Shown: positions 44,547 to 56,900, counted from the stretch's first letter. The stretch is 64,000 bases of DNA from Macrolepiota albuminosa (GCA_027475525.1 JAMWFC010000049.1:5130947-5194946); one strand, 5' to 3'. The notes: generated from the letters alone by a model not told the origin. Made by a program: numbers and translations.

Positions 44547-46831
44547 TGGTGGGGAGGCTCGTTGGCGTGTTGGTCGGTAAACTCCGGGGGCTTAGCGTGG
44601 GCGCCTTTTCGTTGTCCCCTAGGGAACGTTGGCACCGTTCGTCGGATTCCGGAATTGGGGTCGCTAATTGTGAGGGTCGTCTCCTCGTCGGTAACTGTCT
44701 TGACGACTGATTGCGCCAAGACGTCGAAAGGTCTGCCGAGTAGTAAGTCGTAAGCCGGGGAGCATAAAATGTGGATCTGAAGATAAAACGTAATGTCGCC
44801 AAGGGTGCAGGGCACATTCTTGGCGAGGCCGAGGGATCTGTCCACGGTACCGTTAGCGCTCTGCATGTTTAGTATAACCGTAGGGTCGTAAATGAGGCCT
44901 AGATCGTTAGCGACTTCTGCTGCCATAGAAATAATCTGAGACCCGCTATCCACGATTGCCTCTACTTCGTGCTTGTTGTCTACGATTAGCGCTACCGAGC
45001 GGATAGCATGCAATTCCTGAGCGACGGTAAGAATGGCCGGGTCTTCTCCATGGTCTACCGACCTAAGATAGGTCTCCACTGGGTCCACAGAGGTGGCGTT
45101 AGCGATGGGGTCGGCAAGAGGTTCATCGGTGTCGGGAGAGTCAATGGTAACAGAGAAACCAGGAAGCGCATCGTCGAGTTCATCAACCTCGGCAACAGCT
45201 GTCGCCAAGGGTCGTCGAGGAGTGACTGCTGTCTTGACTTGGTTGCGGACGTTGGGAGCAATACTACAAAGTTCTTCTACGGATAAGGTGACGGCGGTTT
45301 TCATAATGCGGTTGAAGACGTGGTTGGATTTCTCGATATCGAATATTGGCGCAGTGGGTCGGTAACCACCCTCAGGACGTTTCTCGGGAGCGGCAAAATT
45401 TCGTTGTGCTGGTGCGTGATAACGGTCGGGAATCCCTGAGTAGGGATGGAGAGGCGGCAAAGGCGCCTCAGGAGCGGTAGCGGACGACGATGGTTCTGGT
45501 GTGGCGGCTGGCGGTGCGGTAGGAGGTGCGGCAGGAGCAGGTGTTGGTAACTTGCTAGCGGGAGACATCGGCTTATATCCTTTAAGAGGTTGTTTGGGCT
45601 GCTTAACTTCAACCCCATCAAAGACCTGATTCTTAAGCAAATCCAACTCCTGTTGGAGCTTGGCGATACGCTCTTCCCGCGAAAAAGTAGGGTGGTCGCC
45701 CACGCTGTCAAAATGTAAGACCTCGTGAACCATTTGCTGTTGGGTCGCCTGTTCAGGGTCAGGGTTGGCATTGCCGGAAAGCGTGCCGGTGACGATTTGC
45801 CCTGGATTGCGCCTATGCCATTCATCTACCCGCTCCTGGAAGGACTTCTTGTCCGGATAGTTGGGAATGGTGGCGCCAGAGGTAAGGACAATCTTGCCGT
45901 CGATAGCCCTTTGAATTCTATCTTGCCGAATGTAATTCTCGAGGGTAGCGCAGCGTCCTCTAGTCATAGTATGGCCAATTTCCCCACAGAAGTGGCAAGG
46001 GCCAGGTGCGGGTACGTTGGCGGGTCAGTTAGCCGTGAGGTTGGTCGTGATCATAGTTTCAATACGAGTCATAGCGGAAGCGACAGCGGCGGTAATGGCA
46101 GCATTGAGCTCCTCCTTCTTAACGAAGTCGGCAGCAGGAGGCGGGATGGGAATGATACCGTTAGTTTGCTCAGGGGGTGGGCTCATTCTAGCGCGTGGTA
46201 TGCCAACACCAGTGTCTGTTCCCTTGAGAACCCATTTACTGGCTTCAAAGACGTCGGCAACGTTATAGGGCTTGTCAGGGTGATGGGCCTGGTGAACTAT
46301 TTCTAGGCGACGAGCGATACGCGTCCACAGTGAAGTCGGGATGCCCTGCTGGAATAGGCGACGTTCCTTGTTAATATAGAGCTTGCCGTTCTGCAGAAGC
46401 CACCTAGCGATTTTCTGGAACTCGCGGTAATACGTGGAGAATGCGCCAAGAGAAGAAGTGCCGTTGTCGAAAGATTCCTGAACTAATTTCTGCAACTCGT
46501 TTACCGTGTATCGGGTAGCCTCTTCTGCGCCAGGATACAGCTGGATCACTGCCGTCTTCCAGTCCTCATACGAAGCGCCTTGGGCTGGAACTGGCGGTGC
46601 GGCAGGGACAAAGGCGGCAAACTCGGTCAAACCTGTCCACGTCTCTGCCGTGTCATACGATACGTATCTTGCCGCGTACTCCTTCATCTGCGTGTGGTCG
46701 GTAATGTTACAGTCCCTGAATAAATACTCTAATTCCTTGAAATACTGAGAGAGCTCCCGTGGCTTGGACTCGTCCCATTTCGGTGCTGAGAAGTGGTTAC
46801 GTGGCGGCATGCGCTGGACTTGTTGTTCCAT
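44519..46831 (-). pseudogene. Element C gag-protease with one stop
   Basis: ATG 46831 (MEQQVQRMPPRNHF). Collinear with D gag-protease: capsid-like region, knuckle CHFCGEIGHTMTRGRC (near 45980), protease DSGSQ and LLLGRPFD. One TGA at 46025-46027, just before the knuckle, replaces the CGA present in D (ANRPANV), leaving 46025-46831 and 44519-45967. Otherwise intact, so inactivation by a single CpG transition is recent. Confidence 0.93.
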
Positions 46832-47211
46832 AGCGACTGTGTTGGCGAGTTCGGTTAGCGGTAGTGGGGAAGGAGTTCTGGAGATTGGCGACGGGGTAAG
46901 CGAAATGAGTTGAGAAAGAGGCGTTAGCGGAGTAATGGGAGTGATTGGTTGCGGTACGGTAAATGGCGACGCTAAGGGGTCGTCGGCGCTATAATCGAGG
47001 GAATGCGGGAAGAGATCAGGAAATGCGTCTACAGTGGCGTTCTGTAGTTCCTGGGCAAGAGAGAGACCCGGTAAGGCACCAGGTGGTTGTGGGGTTGATG
47101 GGTGGGAAGGAGCTATGCCTTCTGCCGACTGGTCTAGCAGGCGGCGCCTACGTTGGAGACGGGTTTCTGGCGGAATTCTGCCCTAGAGATCCCTCGCAGT
47201 GGGCTCCAATT
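46832..47211 (-). other. Element C gag leader and primer binding site
   Basis: Equivalent of 40260-40639. The primer site lies in the complement of about 47191-47208, with one CG-to-CA change (CGCAGTGGG instead of CGCGGTGGG on the plus strand). Confidence 0.7.
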
Positions 47212-48146
47212 TGATGACGCCCAAAGTTTGGTCAGTAACAAATGTAACTTAAGTGTTACCGTACCAAGAGTTTGCGTTGGGCGCGCTATAAGTGATTTGA
47301 GGAGTCCCGGGCAGGTCCCAGAGAACGCGTCTGTGGAAAAGGGGGAAAAGTCGGTAACGGGTGTCAGCAAGTGTAAAGCGCTAAGGTAAAGCGCCTAGGA
47401 AGAAGCGGTAAGTGAACACGGCAAAGGTAAGCGGCAAGAGCACGATAAGCTTAGCGAGGTCTAAGCGTCGATAATGCCTGCCATAGTTGCAAGGCGCGAG
47501 GGTGTCGTATGATAGCGAGAGTCTGCAACTGCCGACGAGTTCGACGTTGCCGACCGTAAATGAGCTCTTGAGCGTAAGGGAGACTGAAGTAAGTGGGGGA
47601 ACTCTGGTCTATTCGTCTGATGATGTATGTACAAGTCGGTAAGTAATATATATACTACAAGGAGTTCACCGTCGCCAGTGACCAACCATCGCCAAAGTGC
47701 GGTAAACTGGAAAATTTCATAGGGGTAGCTCCAACGGTTTCAGATCCCTACCGTCCTTTGAGGACCCTTGGCGCCACCCGGCGGCAGATCGCAGTGCTAA
47801 ACCATCAATCCATCACTCTTCTGTCTGTCAGAACCCCTAAGCGATGTTAAGCGCCAAATCGAGATGCTAAGCGGTGTCAGACGCCAAGGTCAAACGCCAA
47901 GCTGTCCGTCAGTTTTTGATAGATCATCAGGCTTCTCGCTAAGCGCTGTCGTCAGTGACTGATGCCATCTGTCAGTTGTCATTCTTGCTGCCGTCGGCGC
48001 TATCATTGATCGGATCTGCTTCTTGCCGTGCACGGCCGTCAAATATCGCCAAAATTGGATAATTAGCGCGCGCTAAGGTATTTTGAGTCGGTGCCGTGTT
48101 GCCGTAGCCTGCCGTTGATGCGCTGATCCTGTATGGGGTCCTATCA
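47212..48146 (-). repeat. Element C 5' LTR
   Basis: About 935 bases, matching 25693-26628 with seven CG versus TG/CA differences found by eye. Followed by the target duplication copy ATGG (48147-48150). Confidence 0.92.
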
Positions 48147-48150
48147 ATGG

Positions 48151-50413
48151 GATAGGAGAACTCGTCCCTGAGCCAAGGGAAGGCGTCGCCAGAAACTCGC
48201 ATGGCGGGAGGGGGCGTCCAAAAGGGATCGAACTTATGGAAGGTTAGAAAAGGGGAGAAAAAGGGGAACAAACAAAGACGGACGTACCCGGACAGTTACA
48301 GGCGCACGGGGTGTCCACTCATGGCGCTCGTCGCCGGGGGACATAGCTCTGGCAGAAGAAAGATGGATGCCGTAGGGAGGCAAGTATCTCCAGCGGCGAC
48401 GACGCTCACCTTCCGGCACCAGGGTTCCTTCGGACTCCGGCGCCGCAGAAGTCTCGCGGCTACTAGGAAAAGAAGAGGAGCTATGGGGAGGAGTAAGGGA
48501 TGGAGTAATGGGGAGAGCAACCGGAGTGTCGCTAGCTGCAACCGACTCGGGGGCAGGGGTAGCGCCAGCGTCAGACATAACGACATCTTCGGCAGCAGGG
48601 ATAGCCACTACGGCGGGAACAGGAGTGGGGGACCTATCAGTCAAGAAGTTAGCACGCAAAGAAAAGAGAAGTTAGGAAAATGCGCACTGGTTACCACTGG
48701 GGCCACTCTGACGAGGGTTAGTGGCGATAGGGGGAGTAAGGCGAAGCAGGAGAGCACATACCGCCAATAGCGCATCGGCATCAACAACGGGCTCAGCTTC
48801 ATCATCATCCTCTCCCTCGGCATCCCTCTCAGTGCCCTCCCCCTCATCCGTAGAAGACTTGGTCGAAGACAAAACCACAGGCGTAGCAGGCGCTAGCTCG
48901 CGGCGCTTACCAGGGCTCTTGCCAGGAGACGCAACAACAGGCTTACGTTTCAAAAGAACAGGACGGCGAGGAGAGCGAGCAAAAGGTGCCACCATAGTAG
49001 TACCATCCTGGGTAGTCAGCAGCGCCAGGCTGGCTGCGCTGATTACCGTGGGTTGGTGAGTAGCCGCCAGATCACGTTGCTGCAGCACGAAGTCCTGGGC
49101 GTTACGAACCAACACCGCGCGCTCATAGTTCCTTTGCATAATGGCGTCCCTACCACGTTCACGAGTACGAATCCCGTTGAAGGCGCAGCCTCGTTTCAAC
49201 GCATCGCACCGATAGCAAGGCAGAGATGCGGTAGGAAACCAGCAGCCCTCAGGATCGTTCTCAGACCAACACTTGTCACACTAAGAAAGAAGTCAGCGAC
49301 AGCATGAACCTACTAAGGGGCAAACCAGTGCTTACCGCGCCAATCTTTGCCCTAAACGCACGATGCTCCAAGGGCGCAACGGTAACCTTCTTCTTGCCGC
49401 CCAGTACTTGGACACCAGCCGGGATGCCGGTATCAATGACGGTAGTATCACGGCGAAGACGCAAAAGGTTGCGAAGCTCCACGTCGGTAAACATGGTCTG
49501 GTTAGGCGCCTATCGACATTAACATTTAGGCGCTAAAGTCTAGCGACAATGAGCAAAGCACTTACGACATACAAAGGGGGAACACGAGCAGGGAGATTGA
49601 TCTGGAAGGGGAGAAGTCAGAAAAATGGAGTAAGGAAGATAGGGAAAGAACGCACGGTACGTTTGGGAGAACTAGAGCAGGAGGCGCTCGTTCAATAACA
49701 ATGGCGAAATTACGTGGAGGACCATGGGAAGTTGTGTGCGTCGGACCGGGTCGTGGCTCGCTACAAGAAACGGCAATGCGTTTGATGGCCGAATGGGGAG
49801 GGGCAGTGTGAACGGGAGAAGCAGCGCTTGGGGCAGGGCGAGGGAAAGAAGCAGCGCCACAAAAAGGGCTGCCAAGAATGGAAGGAGGCAGAACAGAAGT
49901 CGAAGAAGGAGGGGCGGTAGGGACAGAAGGAACAGTAGAGGCCGAGGGGGCAGTAGGAAGACTGGCGACGGTGGGAGACGTGGCAACCGACTGCTCAAGG
50001 ATTAACAGTGGAAAAAGGGGGGAAGAAAAAGAAGGACTTACCTCACTGACCTCGGTACTAGCCAACAACACGTCAATCTCGTCGGATAAGGAGGGAGCCT
50101 AGTATGGGCGCTGAACCTTAGCGCCACAAAGCCAAAATCAAACTTAGAAACTTACGAAAAGGTCCGCGAAAGGGCGCAACCAATCGGCACCTTCGAACTC
50201 ACGGTACCGGGCCACACACCACTCGCGAACCTTGTCACCCCGCTCCCAGGAACTGTCGGAGCCGCGGACCACGAGCCAGCGCCGATAGAGTTGCATAATA
50301 CCAGGGACGGTTTGTGGCGCATCGGCGGGACTGACAGACTTAGCGCGATCAAATAAATAGGAGGCCTTAGCCAGGAAATTGCGGAGAGCAGAGACATCGA
50401 AAGAAGTGGACAT
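48151..50413 (-). pseudogene. Element A antisense accessory gene, 5' part, cut by element C
   Basis: Minus-strand ATG at about 50413 (MSTSFDVSALRNFLAK). Exon 1 ends near 50156 at a GTAAGT donor after GADWLRPFADLF. Later exons: about 50100-50043 (DEIDVLLASTEVSE), a Pro/Ser/Thr-rich exon (about 50010-49660), about 49510-49350 (FTDVELRNLLRLRRD, AGVQVLGGKKKVTV), and one from about 49280 opening with CDKCW and the same CX2CX8CX8CX2CX6C cluster as C and D. Two further introns precede WTPPPAMRVSGDAF and DEFSYP, where element C enters. The gene resumes at 25692. No stop or frameshift was seen apart from the insertion. Divergence from C/D is large, but the N-terminal WCxxRY, the VELRNLL block, the cysteines and the LPPYG block are kept, which suggests selection on the protein. 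Confidence 0.82.
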
Positions 50414-50559
50414 GCTGGAAAGATGGGAAGGAAAACACGGGAAGGTGAAGTGCGGAAAACGACTTTTATAAGGCGCCAGCGGCATTATACGGACCGTAGC
50501 GCAGTCAAATTAATGACGGCGTTTGACTGAGGACAGTCAATTTTTCAGTTGGGGGGAGA

Positions 50560-51602
50560 TGATAGGCTTCTACTCGGACTGAGCGCATCAAGGGACATTA
50601 TAGGCCGACCAACACTTGACACACTAGAGACTCTAGCGACCAGCCTTGGGTACAGAGCAGCCCTAGCACGGGTGCTCTATGGCAAGACTTATCCATTCAT
50701 CTCAATCACCAGTACCAGCCCCTCAGCGCCCTCCACTCAGTTACTTTGGAGAACAAGAAGACTCAGAACTCATAGCGCTAGCACAACGGCGGAAGGTGAC
50801 TCTGACCAAACCCCGATCAGTACTGAAAGGAGTTAGCAATTGGCGTTGTCAATCACCGAGGCACCTCAATCAGAAGTCTAAAAGAATCAATGACGACGAG
50901 ACAGGATACACGCAGACCCGACATTTAAATCTATTAAAAGATGGTACAATGTTTAGCGCCGGAATTAGTGCTCACAGCGTCTGTCGAGGATTCCCTGACC
51001 ATACCCCGGGATGGCATAGCCAATTAAATTACATCAAAAAGTGAGCAAACTCGTACCACTTCTAAGTAGTTTTTGAGTCGCCGTTGGTCGCCATCACCCA
51101 TGTGCTGCAGATCGCTGTTGACAGGTGGCCGTTAGCTACAGTCACGAAGAGAGGCGCTAATTGGTAGCGCCGTCAATGGACTTATTTTGGAAATAATGTA
51201 GTGCATAGTATAAAAACTAGCTACTTGCCATGTATATAACAACAAATTGTAACCTCTTGAGCACCCAGTTACACTTAGCATTCAAATCGCGCTAGCATTG
51301 CCTGACTTTGTCACCAAGTTTGGCGCTAGCTTCGTCTATCTCGTCTTCGTTGTTTACAGTGCCACCTACGGGCACGCTACGCTGCGCTATTTGTTTATTT
51401 CTCTATAACTTCTCCTAAACTACGACACTTACTACTTGCTAGGTAGCACCCGAGGCGCTATCGTCTAGCGCATCGCCCTATCACCTCTGCTTGAGCACAC
51501 CGGGACCCTGCCAGGACTCCTCACAAACCCGTACGCCAGGCGCTGGAGACGGCGTTGTACTGCGTATACGTCCAGCGCACCCAACCACAGTTGGCGTCAT
51601 CA
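50560..51602 (+). repeat. Element A 3' LTR
   Basis: 1043 bases matching 14883-15925. Preceded by a polypurine tract (GGGGGGAGA, about 50551-50559) and followed by the target duplication ACGT (51603-51606). ORF 50679-51044 duplicates that at 15002-15367 and is LTR sequence, not a gene. Confidence 0.93.
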
Positions 51603-51606
51603 ACGT

Positions 51607-52175
51607 GATAGGGGAAATTTTGGTTTTTTCATTTTTATGCATATTCTACCCTACTTTCTTCCTAATTTTTTTTGCCAGAGTCTAATTCCAAAAGTTACGC
51701 TTGGCTCTGATGGGTCGCTTCTAAGTGTGGTGCACTGTACCTTGATGCTACGTGCTGCTCATTGTTGTCACATGTTGTGGGTTCTTTTTTGAGATCAGGC
51801 TCCTGTGTCTACAGTTGTGGACAGTTAAATATGACAACTTTTTTACATCTCAATAAGGATAATTATCTGGGTCAAGCTGACTCCAGGTCTGAACTCAGGA
51901 TCTTGAAATATGTCAAAAAACAACCCTCTGAAGTTTTTCCCACAACATTTTTAGGTGGCCAAATTTTTGAGGATAATTTATTGAATAGGGACTATTATTT
52001 TTGGTAATTCTAGTTCAATACTTCTTTAATCAACATTATTGCACTTTGAGAAACTTGATGGTGGGATTGTTGATTGCGAACAGCCCATGCTGCAGCCTTG
52101 CCAGTAAGACCTCTGTGATAAGCATTTATGAATCACCAAAAACAGTTGATAAAGTGACAAATCACTTCTGTCAGA
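51607..52175. other. Pre-insertion flank of element A, no gene seen
   Basis: AT-rich sequence that was continuous with the DNA left of 14879 before A inserted. No ORF with recognisable motifs; may be an eroded repeat. Confidence 0.5.
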
Positions 52176-52769
52176 TGTCACAACCCTTTCTCTCCGGGTC
52201 CACTCTGGGACACTTCCGGAACCCCATCCGGGATCCTCTCTCCGACCCCACAAAAGCACCCCGCCACCATGACTACCGACACCGCCATCACACGCATCAA
52301 AGGCCGCCATCACCCAGCACACTCAGCAACCCCGCATCATGGACCACCATCAAACTATGATCAACAATTGGATCACACTACCTGCTTCTGGGCCATCACA
52401 CATCGCACATCACGACCTCTCCACACCAATTGATCATGCACCCCACATGTGTGATCCCGGTATACAGTCCTCCTCCTGCTATTCAATGCCTCCTGGAACT
52501 TATTCCAGACACTCTGAAACCCCAGAGACCCAGACCCAGCCCCATAGTACTTATAGCATAGTTCCCCGTTGTATTTGCTAGTCTTGATATTCACCTGAAT
52601 TGTTGTGTGCCCTTTGCCTAACTGGTACATGCTGATTGGCACACTTTGACTGGCATGCTTAAATAACCGTGTGCTCTGAGTTTGGTATGCACTTCACGAC
52701 TTACAATTTATTAACCTGGTCTCGTCTTAGAACCTCTGGTTCTTGACTTGACCCCCATCCAACCCACAG
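52176..52769 (+). repeat. Decayed LTR fragment related to the solo LTR at 24536
   Basis: Begins TGTCACAACCC and follows the 24536-25403 LTR (shared segments such as GACCCCACA, GCGCATCA-like and GTCTCGTCTTAGAACCTC) with many CG-to-TG changes and without the 120-base duplication. Its end is lost at 52770, where a different LTR begins with TGTAACGG. Confidence 0.7.
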
Positions 52770-52787
52770 TGTAACGGAATCATCCGT

Positions 52788-53722
52788 TGATGACGCCCAA
52801 AGTTTGGTCAGTAACAAATATAACAATAGTGTTACCGTACCAAAAGCTTGCGTTGGGCGCGCTATAAGTGATGTGAGGAGTCCCGGGCAGGTCCCAGAGA
52901 ACACGCCAATGAAAATGGGGAAAAGTCGGTAAGGGAGTTGGCAAGTGTAAAGCGCTAAGGTAAAGCGCCTATGAAGGAAGCGGTAAGCGACACGGCAATG
53001 TTAGCGGCAAGAACACGGCAAGCTTAGCGAAGTCTAAGCATTGATAATGCCCTGCCGTAGATGCAAGGCACGAGTGTGTCGAAGGCTAGCGAGAGTCTGC
53101 AACTGCCGACGAGTTCGACGTTGCCGACCATAAATGAGATCTCAAGCGTAAGAGAGACTGAAGTAAGGGGAGCAGGAAACTCTGGTCTATTGTTTGATGC
53201 GTATGTACAAGTCGGTAAGTACTTTTTATACTACAAGAAGTTCACCGTCGCCAGTGACTAACCATTGCTAAAGTGCGGTAAACTAGAAAATTTCATAGGG
53301 GTAGCTCCAATGGTTTCAGATCCCTACCGTCCATTCAAGACCCTTAGCGACGCCAGGCGGCAGATCGCGGTGCTAAACCATCAAACCATCACCTTTCTGT
53401 CTGTCCAAAATGCTTAGCGATGTCAGGCGCCAAATCGAGGCGCTAAGCAATGTCAGACGCCAAGGTCAAACGCCAAGCTGTCTGTCAGTTGTTGATAAAT
53501 CATCAGGCTTCTTCCTAAGTGCTGTCGTCAGTGACTGATGCCATCTGTCAGTTGTCATTCTGTCTGCCGTCGGCGCTATCATTGATTGGATCTGCTTCTT
53601 GCCGTGCACAGCCATCAAATATTGCCAAAATTGGATAATTAGCGCATGCTAAGGTATCCCGAGTTGGTGCCACATTGCCGTAGCCTGCTGTTGATGCGCT
53701 GATCCTGTATGGGGTCCTATCA
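52788..53722 (-). repeat. Solo LTR of the C/D family inside the LTR of element G
   Basis: 935 bases, plus-strand ends TGATGACGCCC and GTCCTATCA, clearly the C/D LTR but with many more differences, so an old insertion. Flanks CCGT (52784-52787) and CCAT (53723-53726) are a four-base duplication with one CG-to-CA change. No internal sequence remains. Confidence 0.9.
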
Positions 53723-53993
53723 CCATGTTATTAGCGTCAACGACGCTATAATCATTTAGTAGAGTATTATGTAAGACAACATCTTGTTTTTACTCTAAGT
53801 ACTAGTCAAATCCAATACTGTGGTCTGATTTAGCACTTGTGTGATACACACAAGATAGTTCTAACCCGTAACTCCAGTTATATTTTTTTAAATCTTCTGC
53901 TATCGGCTTTAGACTCTAGGCTTGTTACCGACTAGGCAACTCTCATCAAAACCTCTCAATTCTCTGTTGGCATCATGTTGAAAACATGCTTCC

Positions 53994-56900
53994 ATGACTG
54001 GCTCTCTTGATCTGGATCCTCCGTTCCCAGCGGTAGACACAGGTGATCTACCTGTGCTTCAAGCTGTGAAGACGCAATTGGCGTCAGCATACCAACCCCC
54101 ACCAAAGTGGGACGAAAAGACCCCTCGCGATGTTAGCGTGAGCTTTGGAATGCCTGGTGGGCTATCCATATCACGGATGATGTCCATTGTACGACCTGGT
54201 GGAAAACCAGGAGAGAGATCCGTGGTCTCAGGAGTGTCGCTGCCAGCGAGCCAAATGCCCTCACTGATGTATCCGGTATTGCCCGAGAGCTCTTCAGCTC
54301 CCTCGGAGGGTCAACCGGACGTTACCCAGTACTCGGAAATGGTACAAGGCAGCGCGTTTGCGCATAGCACCCCATTCCGGACTGCACCTATGGAACGGCA
54401 TTTGGAATATGTGGCCAATGCTGCCACTGAACCGGGACCGTCGTCGTTGACAACACAAGGACAGAAGCAAGGACCAGCAATAGTGGTCAGTAGGGAGGAC
54501 GACAATGTCGTAGGGTTGGAAAAGGCGTCAACAGCGCCTGGAATCCCAGAGTTGCACAGATGGGCCGGCAAACAGCTGCAAGTGAGGCATGACGGCCTCA
54601 GGAGAGTTATGGACTTAGAGTCCGAGTTGGAGTCCTCAGATGATGAGGAAAGCAAAAGGTCGCATTCGACCTTGTCGATCCAGTTACAGCTGGTGTTGGA
54701 CCAATATCCGGTGGTCGCGAAGGAATCGACGCGAAAGCGTCTGCAGCTTTATGTGGTAAAGCATTTACAGTTGCTGGCTGCTAGGAGCCACGATGTACCC
54801 CGTGCAGATTCGAATGAATATATCAAATTGTTTGTGCGCATCTTCGAACTCAAAGTAGTGGAATACCTTAAGCGCAAAGCGGCGCGAGGGTCAGCAGTCT
54901 CAATGGCTACTTCAGCCGACTCCGTAGAATGTGAGATGAGTGTGCGTCGACAAGCACCATTAATCGCGGATGCGATGGAATTGCTCAATGCACCTTGTCA
55001 GGCTAATGAGTCTCAGCAAGACTACGTTTGGCGTCAGAACGCTGCACACCATCAACGCATTGTTAGCAGAGTGCCTCAGCAGGCATTGTCTGAGGTGGAG
55101 ACTGTGACGACGACTCCGGCAGAGCCAAAGGCACTACTTGCAGTGCAGGAGGTTAAGACACCTTGGAAGCAAGTTACAATCAAGGAAGAGGTGGACGAAG
55201 TCCACATTCTTGAGGAGCGAACATGACCACAATGCGTAGTGCAACGCGTCCACCTAGTGGACAACTGGAATGAACACGTCAATTACCAGAGGATACGCAA
55301 CCAGGACTTGCACGATCATGGTGAGTCGTTAATTGATGACCAGGGGGTAGTCGTTGAAGGGCGTGATGGTGTAACGCCTGTCAATGACATGTGGCGACAA
55401 TTCATGGCTCGGACTGCTGAACCGGACAGAGATCCGGATGGTAGTGATAGTAGTGGTCACTACGAATGGAGGGAGCCAAGTCATCGCAATAACAACGGTG
55501 GAGGTCGTGATCGCAAAAATAACGATTGAGACGATAATAATCGTCATGATAGTGGCAGGGAGGCTGGTGGAGAATCAGCAGAGCCACAAGTAGGGCAACA
55601 GCCCACCCCACGGCCAGAATGAACAGCCAATGAACACCTGTTTCGCAGTCCCCAGGCATTTTTGATGCCCGCACCTCATGAATTGCGTGAAACTACACCG
55701 GGAATGAATGAAGCGGTCAGAATCCATATGGATCATATGCATGACCGCCTCACTCGTCTGGTGGATGACTCCCTTGGAGTCAGACTTAAGTTTCCTGCTG
55801 GGGTAAGTCCCCGTAAATCCGATGGTAAGCACATACGTGCGTACGCTGGGGGACATAGGTTCTCTCAACTGGAGGACTGGGCCATGGACGTGTGCTACCA
55901 CCTCGCAGCCTGCTGCTATGGTGGAGACGACATGGACCAGGAAAGGATATTCGTGCTACACGAATTTATGGAAGGAGAGGCTCGGAATTGGTTCCGTCGC
56001 CATGTTCTCCACATTAATCGCGACAAATCGCATTGGACATTTAAAGAGGTCCTGATAGGACTGTATAATCGGTTTGTCAATGCTGCAACGATGCAGGAAG
56101 CTTGTGATGCCTTCAGAAAGGCGGTGTATGACGCTAAGACTGGCGTCCAGACCTTTTATGATGACCTGGTGGGTCATGCACAGAATATGGCCATCTATCC
56201 AGACAAATACACTATCCACGAGACATTCCTGGACGGAATACCCGCAGACATGAGGAGAGCGTTGATACGCAACGATAATTTGTCTCTGGAGGTCAATACT
56301 GTGACCGAATTCTTGGCGTATGCCATCCGTTATGAGCAGTCGACACGGACTGCAAACCATTATGAGCAGCGTAGTTCACGCCGAGGAACAGTGAACCGTC
56401 AGGCAGTGAAGGTGGGAACCTTCCTGGCCAAACGGACAGATATGGAGAACAATCGCAATCCGCAATTCGTTGTTCGTAAGACAATACCTGGAGGCCAACA
56501 GCCTCGATCAAAGCCTGCTGGACAATTGCCAGCAAAGGATAGTCAACCCTTTTCGGATCAGAACCAAGTAGCACCGAGAGGAGTGGTGGTGTCTGTACCA
56601 TGTATAGCGGGCAAAACCGCTGGAGTTCCAGGAGCGGCCCAGAGAAGGCCTGCTGGGGATCCCTCAGCGTGCTACAACTGTAGCAGGAGCAGGCATTTCA
56701 CTAAGGAGTGTCCTGCCCCTCCTAAGGCACATATCCGAGCAGCCCATACGGCTGCGGCACCTAGCAATGTCGTCAGTGACGACAAGGACAACGAGATCGT
56801 TGAGGAAGCAGAGGAAGAACCGCAGGTAGAGGCTGACGGGTCGGAAGTGGATGACGCCGAGAGCGTCCAGATTGATGGCGACGAATACATCACAGTGGAT

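Larger units (their letters stand above)
25693..48146 (-). mobile_element. Element C: Ty3/gypsy retrotransposon inserted in element A
   Basis: LTRs 47212-48146 (5') and 25693-26628 (3'), minus orientation, flanked by ACGG (25689-25692) and ATGG (48147-48150), a four-base duplication with one CG-to-TG change. Own order from right to left: LTR, gag-protease (46831-44519), pol (44546-41590, continued at 30445-29649), antisense accessory gene (26799-29220), polypurine tract (complement of 26629-26637), LTR. Pol is interrupted by element D. The two LTRs differ at seven positions by my reading, all CpG transitions. Gag, pol and the accessory gene each carry a TGA where D has an Arg codon, and the accessory gene has a frameshift, so C is dead. 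Confidence 0.93.
14883..51602 (+). mobile_element. Element A: outermost Ty3/gypsy retrotransposon of the nest
   Basis: Two 1043-base LTRs in the same orientation (14883-15925, 50560-51602), flanked by the same four bases ACGT (14879-14882 and 51603-51606), define one insertion. Own sequence: LTR, primer site, gag-protease (16317-18679), pol (18646-22356), two short antisense genes (22484-24047), a long antisense accessory gene now split (50413 down to 48151, then 25692 down to 25443), polypurine tract (50551-50559) and LTR. Two later insertions interrupt it: a solo LTR (24536-25403) and element C (25693-48146). The LTRs differ at about 15-20 positions, almost all CG versus TG or CA, making A the oldest layer. 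Gag and pol are interrupted by TGA codons, a duplication and active-site changes, so A is no longer autonomous. Confidence 0.92.

Noticed and set aside
53994..55226. Separate host gene upstream of the element G gag
   Set aside because: Same reading frame as gag, separated only by TGA codons that fit CGA decay; better read as the gag N-terminus.
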